From: Aliterella atlantica CENA595
Lineage (GTDB): Bacteria; Cyanobacteriota; Cyanobacteriia; Cyanobacteriales; Chroococcidiopsidaceae
DNA length: 64,000 bases
Direction of reading: 5' to 3'
Assembly: GCF_000952155.1 (NCBI RefSeq)
Contig: NZ_JYON01000009.1
Location: 62,001 to 126,000, forward strand
Part shown: positions 58,721 through 64,000 of the stretch, one piece after another
How the letters are laid out: each line of letters begins with the position of its first letter
Numbering within the stretch: position 1 is the first letter of the stretch
The notes under the pieces: model-generated
Seen by the model: the letters and a program-made list of their open reading frames with translations, nothing else
Told to the model about the DNA's origin: nothing
Databases searched by the model: none
Translations under genes and position numbers: made by a program

Positions 58721-60001
58721 ATGACTAAAATATTAACTAATTTTTGGACGGGCATACCTGCCTTGCGATCGCGAAATTACCGACTATTTTTTGCGGGGCA
58801 AGGTATTTCTTTAATTGGTAGTTGGATGACTCAAGTTGCTACAGTGTGGCTCGTCTACCAGCTAACCAATTCACCTTTAATGCTAGGGGTAGTAGGTTTT
58901 ACCAGCCAAATACCTAGCTTTTTTCTTGCTCCTTTTGGCGGCGTATTAGTAGATCGTTGGAATACTCGAAAAATATTAATTATTACGCAAGTATTGGCAA
59001 TGATGCAGTCTTTAGCACTAGCCGTACTAGCACTAACAGGCACGATCGATATTTGGCATATTATCTTTTTGAGTTTATTTCAAGGTGTAATTAATGCTTT
59101 AGATGCTCCAGCTAGGCAAACTTTTGTTCCCGAAATGGTAGAAAAAAGAGCAGATTTAGCAAGTGCGATCGCGCTTAATTCTTCGCTAGTAAATGGGGGG
59201 AGGTTAATTGGTCCGGCGATCGCAGGTATTGTAATTGCTAGAGTTGGGGCAAGTTATTGTTTTTTGATTGATGGCATCAGTTATATAGCAGTAATTGCAG
59301 CGTTCGTGGCAATGAGGGTTAAACCCAAACAAATAACTGCTAGAACAGGTAATGTACTACAAAGATTAAAGGAAGGCTATATATACGCTTTTAATTCGCC
59401 TTTAATTCGCTCGGTATTATTGCTATTAGCATTATTTAGCTTAATGGCGACACCTTATATTACGCTTATTCCTATTTTTGCAACTAAAGTTTTAGGCGGC
59501 GATGCTCATACTTTAGGGTTTTTGACTTCAGCATCAGGAGTTGGCGCATTAATAGGCGGCATTTATTTAAGTACCCGTAAAAGCGTACTTGGTTTAGGAA
59601 AAATCATTGCTTTTGCGCCCGCGCTGTGTGGAACTGGCATTATTGTCTTTGCTTTATCGCGCACTTTATGGCTATCGATATTGATGCTTTTGCTAGTTGG
59701 TTTAGGTTCAATATTGCAAATTTCATCGAGCAATACAGTTATTCAAACAATTGTTGAAGATGACAAACGCGGTCGAGTAATGAGCTTATTTACCATGTCA
59801 TTTCTAGGAATGTTCCCATTTGGCAATTTAATTGCAGGCATTCTTGCCGAACGCATCGGCGCACCATATACGTTAATAATCGGCGGAGTTTTTTGTATTT
59901 TAGGCTCTCTGCTGTTTGCTAAATACTTACCGAAAATCAGACAAGCAACTCGTTCAATTTATCAACAAAAAGGCATTATCCCAGCTTCGCATAGCACATA
60001 G
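58721..60001 (+). CDS. MFS transporter, DHA3-like
   Basis: A 426-residue major facilitator with about 12 membrane segments, read from ATG 58721 (GGAG 11 nt upstream; a GTG at 58703 is the longer alternative). Visible MFS motif A-like GGVLVDRWNTRKI (about residues 68-80) and DAPARQTFVPEMVEK in the DHA3/enterobactin-exporter group (EntS-like). The substrate is unknown. It lies between the HlyD gene and the EmrB-type gene, with gaps of 99 and 26 bp, an unusual insertion of a second transporter of a different family into an EmrAB-like set. Confidence 0.88.
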   Translation: MTKILTNFWTGIPALRSRNYRLFFAGQGISLIGSWMTQVATVWLVYQLTNSPLMLGVVGFTSQIPSFFLAPFGGVLVDRWNTRKILIITQVLAMMQSLALAVLALTGTIDIWHIIFLSLFQGVINALDAPARQTFVPEMVEKRADLASAIALNSSLVNGGRLIGPAIAGIVIARVGASYCFLIDGISYIAVIAAFVAMRVKPKQITARTGNVLQRLKEGYIYAFNSPLIRSVLLLLALFSLMATPYITLIPIFATKVLGGDAHTLGFLTSASGVGALIGGIYLSTRKSVLGLGKIIAFAPALCGTGIIVFALSRTLWLSILMLLLVGLGSILQISSSNTVIQTIVEDDKRGRVMSLFTMSFLGMFPFGNLIAGILAERIGAPYTLIIGGVFCILGSLLFAKYLPKIRQATRSIYQQKGIIPASHST

Positions 60002-60027
60002 CTCGATCTACCCAAGGAAGTACGGCA

Positions 60028-61617
60028 ATGGCTGATACAGGAGCAGTTAGACAACCAAATAATACTATGCGATCGCCCCAAGTTCCCCTCAAAAGCTGGA
60101 TTGCTGTTGGCGGAGCGATGCTAGGCGCGTTTATGGCGGTGCTAGATATTCAGATTACCAATGCTTCACTTGAAGAAATTCAAGCCGCTTTAGGAGCAAC
60201 ATTAGAAGAAGGTTCTTGGATTTCTACCGCCTACTTGGTTGCAGAAATTGTAGTAATTCCTTTAACGGGGTGGTTGTCGCGGGTATTTTCTACTCGGTTG
60301 TATTTGTTGGGAAATGCGATCGCATTTATCTTCTTTTCTGTCTGCTGTGCGTGGGCGTGGAATCTGCCCTCAATGATTGTTTTTCGCGCCTTGCAAGGCT
60401 TTACGGGCGGAGTTTTGATCCCGATGGCTTTGACAATTTTGCTGACCACCTTACCGCCTGCCAAGCAGCCAATTGGTATGGCAATGTTTGCGATTACAGC
60501 GGTATTTGCTCCAGCTATTGGTCCTACAGTAGGAGGATGGTTGACAGAAAACTTTAGCTGGCACTATATCTTTTATCTCAACGTGATTCCAGGATTAGTG
60601 CTTGTAGGGGCAATTTGGTATGCACTCGCACCTCAACCAAAGCAACTGCATTTACTCAAACAAGGAGACTGGTTGGGGATTATTTCGATGGCGATTGGGT
60701 TGGGTTCTTTGCAAGTAGTTTTGGAAGAAGGAAGTCGCAAAGATTGGTTTGGTTCGCCTTTAATTGTCCGGTTATCGATAATTGCGGCTATTTTCTTGAC
60801 AGCGTTCTTCTGGATTGAACTTACCCGCAAGCAACCTTTTATTAATCTGCGTTTATTGGCAAGGCGGAATTTTGGTTTAGCTAGTATCGTTAATGTTTCT
60901 TTGGGTATTGGGCTGTATGGATCGGTGTATGTTTTGCCGTTGTACTTAGCTCAGATTCAAGGCTATAATCCGTTGCAAATTGGCGAAGTAATTGCCTGGC
61001 TAGGATTACCTCAATTGCTCGTTGTTCCCTTAGTACCAAAATTGATGCAGCGCATTGATAGTCGCTTGTTGATTGCATTTGGTATCAGTATGTTTGCAGT
61101 TAGCTGTTTTATGAATTCAACGCTAACCCACGACACGGGTATTGATGAATTAAAATGGTCGCAATTGGTACGGGCGATTGGACAGCCGATGATTTTTGTA
61201 CCGCTAACAACGATCGCTACAGCAGGAATTGAAAAAGAGCAAGCGGGTTCTGCTTCTGGTTTATTTAATATGATGCGTAATTTAGGCGGTTCTATGGGGA
61301 TTGCGGCGCTAGCAACGCTATTAACTAGGCGAGAGCAATTTCACTCCAATCGTTTAGGGGATTCAATTTCGTTGTATGACTTTAATACTCAACAGCGCAT
61401 CGACCAGTTGACTCAGTATTTTGTTAGTCGCGGCGCAGATATGAATACAGCGCACGATCGCGCGATCGCTTCTCTAGGTAATATTGTCCGTCGAGAAGCT
61501 TATGTAATGGCGTTCAATGATTGTTTTTACTTTATTGGCATTGCTTTATTGTTAAGCGGCGTAGCGATTATCTTCTTTAAGAAAACTAAGGCAACTGGCG
61601 GCGCTGTCGCTCATTAA
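60028..61617 (+). CDS. EmrB-type MFS drug transporter (DHA2, 14 helices)
   Basis: A 529-residue DHA2-family transporter. Characteristic motifs are [26 protein letters not shown] near the N-terminus (split here as about residues 26-51), [39 protein letters not shown] and [19 protein letters not shown] (about 160-178); around 14 membrane helices. EmrB works with an EmrA-type adaptor and an outer-membrane channel; the adaptor is encoded two genes upstream, while a TolC-like channel gene is not in the window. It overlaps the stop of the convergent pterin dehydratase by 4 bp. Confidence 0.93.
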   Translation: MADTGAVRQPNNTMRSPQVPLKSWIAVGGAMLGAFMAVLDIQITNASLEEIQAALGATLEEGSWISTAYLVAEIVVIPLTGWLSRVFSTRLYLLGNAIAFIFFSVCCAWAWNLPSMIVFRALQGFTGGVLIPMALTILLTTLPPAKQPIGMAMFAITAVFAPAIGPTVGGWLTENFSWHYIFYLNVIPGLVLVGAIWYALAPQPKQLHLLKQGDWLGIISMAIGLGSLQVVLEEGSRKDWFGSPLIVRLSIIAAIFLTAFFWIELTRKQPFINLRLLARRNFGLASIVNVSLGIGLYGSVYVLPLYLAQIQGYNPLQIGEVIAWLGLPQLLVVPLVPKLMQRIDSRLLIAFGISMFAVSCFMNSTLTHDTGIDELKWSQLVRAIGQPMIFVPLTTIATAGIEKEQAGSASGLFNMMRNLGGSMGIAALATLLTRREQFHSNRLGDSISLYDFNTQQRIDQLTQYFVSRGADMNTAHDRAIASLGNIVRREAYVMAFNDCFYFIGIALLLSGVAIIFFKKTKATGGAVAH

Positions 61618-61952
61618 GTTGCAGCTATTTGGTCTGTTTTTGCTGCCATGATAAAGTCGTTGCGGTGCAGTCCAGAAATGGCGTGAGTCCACCAAGTAAC
61701 TGTTACTTTTCCCCATTCTGTAAGTAAGGCGGGGTGATGTCCTTCTGCTTCTGCAGCTTCGCCTACTTTGTTAGTAAAAGCGATCGCACTGACAAAATCA
61801 GGAAACTTGTAAATACGTTCTAGGCGCGATTGTCCGTCTACATCAATAATTTGCCAATCGGGAACTTGGGGATGGAGTTCGGCGATATCTTCTTTGGTGA
61901 CGCGGGGTGCATCTTTATGACAGGCGGTACATTTTTGCTCTGTTAATTGCAT
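61614..61952 (-). CDS. 4a-hydroxytetrahydrobiopterin dehydratase
   Basis: A 112-residue pterin-4a-carbinolamine dehydratase, normal length. Core motif [21 protein letters not shown] (read as about residues 69-89, the catalytic His-His-Pro), [19 protein letters not shown] before it, and [12 protein letters not shown] at the end. The N-terminus has two Cys (KCTACHKD). It recycles oxidised pterin cofactor; in cyanobacteria without a clear aromatic hydroxylase its role may lie elsewhere (for example in molybdopterin or carboxysome-related functions), which I cannot decide. It ends within the emrB gene's last codons on the opposite strand. Confidence 0.93.
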   Translation of the reverse strand: MQLTEQKCTACHKDAPRVTKEDIAELHPQVPDWQIIDVDGQSRLERIYKFPDFVSAIAFTNKVGEAAEAEGHHPALLTEWGKVTVTWWTHAISGLHRNDFIMAAKTDQIAAT

Positions 61953-61955
61953 AAG

Positions 61956-62639
61956 TTAATTTGTAATTGAAAGAACTTGCTTAGTTAAGACAATTTGCTC
62001 TTGAGTAAATGCTGCTTGTTGGAGATGCGCCAGGAAAGAAGAATCGCTATATAGAGGATCTAAGTTCAATGCTTTACGGTAAGCCAGTTTTGCAGCAGTG
62101 CGATCGCCCATACTCCAATAATTCATTGCTTCAGCTACCAAAGGATGAGGATTGCTAGGTTCTAAAATAGCAGCTTTTTTTGCCGATGCGATCGCAAGTC
62201 CATATAATTGCAGGCGGTGCAAGGATAAGCTTAAGTTGTAATAAGGGATTTCGTTTTTTGGCTCTAATATTGCTGCCCAAGTGTGAACCGTAACTGATTC
62301 AGGCAGATATCCGCTGACTAAATAAACAATTCCTAATGCATTTAAAGCAAGTACAGACTGCGGATCGCGGTAAATTACTTGTAGTAGAGATTGGGCGGCG
62401 GCTTCTTCTTGCCCTGCTAAATGCTGCGTCCAACCTAATAATACTCGCCCAGAGGAGTTTTGCGGTTCGAGTTGAACGGATTTTTTTAAAGCTGCGATCG
62501 CTTCGTCATACCTTCCCGCAGCGCGATGAGATAATCCCAAGGAACGGTAATCGCTAGCTGAAGTTGCTGCAAACGCTGGTTTTAAGCTAATTGAGACTAT
62601 TGCAGCAATCAGAATGTTAATAATGGCAACTTGCATCAA
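61956..62639 (-). CDS. TPR-repeat protein, probably exported
   Basis: A 227-residue protein with an N-terminal signal-like segment (about residues 5-25, IINILIAAIVSISLKPAFAATSA) and five or six tetratricopeptide repeats (ASDYRSLGLSHRAAGRYDEA, GRVLLGWTQHLAGQEEAA, ALNALGIVYLVSGYLPES, IPYYNLSLSLHRLQLYGLA). Repeat consensus (W/L-x-LG-Y-A-P) is clear. A scaffold role is all that can be said. Its stop is 3 bp from the ATG of the pterin dehydratase downstream and 11 bp from the metallophosphoesterase upstream, so the three minus-strand genes are likely one transcript. Confidence 0.85.
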   Translation of the reverse strand: MMQVAIINILIAAIVSISLKPAFAATSASDYRSLGLSHRAAGRYDEAIAALKKSVQLEPQNSSGRVLLGWTQHLAGQEEAAAQSLLQVIYRDPQSVLALNALGIVYLVSGYLPESVTVHTWAAILEPKNEIPYYNLSLSLHRLQLYGLAIASAKKAAILEPSNPHPLVAEAMNYWSMGDRTAAKLAYRKALNLDPLYSDSSFLAHLQQAAFTQEQIVLTKQVLSITN

Positions 62640-62650
62640 ATTTGCCCTAA

Positions 62651-63496
62651 CTAATTACTAACTTCAACTATTGTCCCATCTGGGGCGAGTTTGAAAATAG
62701 CGATCGCATCTTTTCCTTGTTGCACGTTAGCCAGACAGCAAATATCTGTGACTGTACCAGGTGAAAACGATACTTGATTGCGATAGCTTTTGTGCATATG
62801 TCCGCACAGTACCAATTTAGGTTGGAGAAATTCAATCAACATCCGGGCGTACTCATTGCCTAAAACCTCGTATTTGAGACTGGGAAGCCACTGCTGAAAA
62901 CTTTCTATATCGTCTGCTGCTATCGTGTCTGTTGACCATTCATGTAGCATTAGGATGTCTGCTGACTGAAAATCTAATGCGCGATCGATATCAGATTGGA
63001 TGAAACCAATGTAGTCTTTATTTGAACGGCTGCCAATTTGAGCGATATCAGGTCTTGCTGTATGCAAAAATAGATTTTCTCGATAGATACCAGAAAGTCC
63101 AACTATTTTTAGTCCTGCTAGTTCGCAAAACCCAACTCTACCCAAGTAATAGCAGTTTTTAGTTACTTCCCCACCTGCTGGCATTAAGTCTAAAAATCCG
63201 TAAGGTTCGTGATTGCCACCAATAAAGTAGATTTGCCAAGGAAATTCTGCCTTTTTGCTGTAAAAATCACTAAATTCTCCTAATTTACGGTAACGATTAG
63301 GTGCATCCATTGTGGCTAAATCGGCTTGTTGGCGATGCGGTTCAAAATCACCTACTTGAAGAACAAACGCTAGTTTTTGCCGATCGCGTGATTCCCAAGC
63401 TTGGAGTAAGCCTAACATGGCGTACATATGCCCGTGAACATCGCCGACAGCAGCAAAATAAATGTCTTGTTGATGGCTGGGTATATTTTTATTCAT
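62651..63496 (-). CDS. Metallophosphoesterase
   Basis: A 281-residue calcineurin-like phosphoesterase. Metal-binding motifs are visible: AVGDVHGHMYAML (D-x-H, about residues 16-28), VLQVGDFEPHR (GD, about 46-56), IYFIGGNHEPYG (GNHE, about 89-100), MLHEWSTD and VLCGHMHKSYR (GHxH, about 228-238). Di-metal phosphatase or nuclease; the substrate is not evident. No signal peptide. It starts upstream of the TPR gene (11 bp gap) and lies 16 bp downstream of acs on the same strand, so it may be co-transcribed with acs. Confidence 0.9.
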   Translation of the reverse strand: MNKNIPSHQQDIYFAAVGDVHGHMYAMLGLLQAWESRDRQKLAFVLQVGDFEPHRQQADLATMDAPNRYRKLGEFSDFYSKKAEFPWQIYFIGGNHEPYGFLDLMPAGGEVTKNCYYLGRVGFCELAGLKIVGLSGIYRENLFLHTARPDIAQIGSRSNKDYIGFIQSDIDRALDFQSADILMLHEWSTDTIAADDIESFQQWLPSLKYEVLGNEYARMLIEFLQPKLVLCGHMHKSYRNQVSFSPGTVTDICCLANVQQGKDAIAIFKLAPDGTIVEVSN

Positions 63497-63512
63497 ACAC
63501 CCAGCCTAACGT

Positions 63513-64000
63513 TTAACCTTCACTACGCAGTTTATCTAGTACGCCGCGATCTTCAAGAGTAGAAGTATCGCCAGAGACTTCTTGCCCTGCTGCTAAGTTT
63601 CGCAATAAGCGCCGCATAATCTTACCAGAACGGGTTTTGGGCAAAGCATCGGTAAAACGGATTTCTCCAGGGCGGGCGATCGCTCCTATTTCTTTAACTA
63701 CGTGCTGTTTGAGTTCTTTACTTAGTTCGTCGCTAGGGCTATAAGTGCCTTCTAAAGTGACAAAAGCAACTATGTCTTCGCCTTTGATTTCATCTGGCTT
63801 GCTAACCACCGCAGCCTCGGCTACCGATGGGTGAGACACTAAGGCTGATTCAACTTCCATCGTGCCTAATCTGTGTCCTGAGACGTTGATTACATCGTCA
63901 ACGCGCCCCATTACCCAAAAATATCCGTCTTCATCTTTTCTTGCTCCATCGCCAGCAAAATAGACATATTTCCCATCTTTAGGTGGTATATGCTCCCAAT
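63513..64000 (-). CDS. acs: Acetyl-CoA synthetase, C-terminal part (5' end beyond window)
   Basis: The last 162 codons of acetyl-CoA synthetase, continuing past the window edge. Visible: [20 protein letters not shown] (about 18-37 of the fragment), [20 protein letters not shown] with the hinge and adenylate motif (split in reading), [20 protein letters not shown], and the acetylation-type lysine region [17 protein letters not shown] near the end. The enzyme makes acetyl-CoA from acetate, ATP and CoA. The reading frame is open to base 63998 with no start, so the gene is cut by the edge. A following metallophosphoesterase lies 16 bp downstream. Confidence 0.95.
   Translation of the reverse strand, partial: WEHIPPKDGKYVYFAGDGARKDEDGYFWVMGRVDDVINVSGHRLGTMEVESALVSHPSVAEAAVVSKPDEIKGEDIVAFVTLEGTYSPSDELSKELKQHVVKEIGAIARPGEIRFTDALPKTRSGKIMRRLLRNLAAGQEVSGDTSTLEDRGVLDKLRSEG

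Noticed and set aside
1-64000. Prophage, transposon or genomic island
   Set aside because: No transposase, integrase, phage structural gene or tRNA boundary was seen; Uma2 genes alone do not prove mobility.
1-64000. tRNA or rRNA genes
   Set aside because: No T-loop (GTTCGAATC-type) with a matching acceptor stem was noticed in any gap on either strand; short RNAs cannot be excluded by eye.

Overview
The window is cyanobacterial chromosomal DNA. The octamer GCGATCGC (the cyanobacterial HIP1 element) occurs throughout, there is a complete phycocyanin operon with lyases and several rod-core linkers, and there are a chlorophyll 8-vinyl reductase (bciB), a DesC-type desaturase, an SLH-domain porin and many Uma2-family genes. 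The cpc order B-A-C-D-E-F-G-G-G resembles heterocyst formers and Chroococcidiopsis-like relatives. I cannot name the species. No tRNA, rRNA, CRISPR array, transposase or phage gene is visible.

Layout. 1-9.6 kb: 3' part of purB, an SDR, glutathione-dependent formaldehyde dehydrogenase, an ABC-F ATPase, an SLH porin, and a Uma2 cluster that includes one gene broken by an in-frame stop and one badly decayed copy. 9.6-10.8 kb: bciB. 10.9-21.8 kb: an envelope/secretion cassette. A CHASE2-Ser/Thr kinase and a DUF928 protein run on the plus strand towards a minus-strand operon of an Fn3-like/TPR protein, a TpsA exoprotein, its TpsB transporter and a TPR-CHAT protease. 22-25 kb: Uma2, a PLP enzyme of the aluminium-resistance/methionine gamma-lyase-like family, and desC. 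25-31.8 kb: the cpc operon (cpcB, A, C, two cpcD genes, E, F, three cpcG) on the minus strand, with hairpins after cpcA, after cpcC and at its 3' end. 32-41.5 kb: housekeeping and stress genes (RluD-type pseudouridine synthase, cobA and cbiX/sirB for sirohaem or cobalamin, Mn catalase, DUF4359, DUF2064, pgl, two FHA proteins, a HAD phosphatase). 41.5-44.1 kb: a MerR-linked redox set (Old Yellow Enzyme, MDR oxidoreductase, MerR). 44.3-48.7 kb: a 1460-residue multicopper oxidase with three internal repeats. 49-56.5 kb: phosphoglucomutase, PD-(D/E)XK nuclease, rsmI, a sugar kinase with an IMPase/CysQ-like phosphatase, two conserved unknowns and a methyltransferase. 56.6-61.6 kb: a MarR-HlyD-MFS-EmrB efflux operon. 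61.6-64 kb: pterin dehydratase, a TPR protein, a metallophosphoesterase and the 3' end of acs.

Most unusual items. (1) The giant multicopper oxidase has all ten expected copper ligands, but motifs L3/L4 come before L1/L2, so the trinuclear site should sit at the domain 2/3 joint of a six-domain ceruloplasmin-like ring. It also has no visible signal peptide. (2) The kinase/DUF928/Fn3-TPR/TpsA/TpsB/CHAT cassette looks like a coupled sensor, protease and exported-protein system. (3) Smaller items are an extra cpcD paralogue, MerR-operator-like motifs repeated in two adjacent promoters, and a 16-residue Thr-Glu-Val repeat next to an FHA domain.
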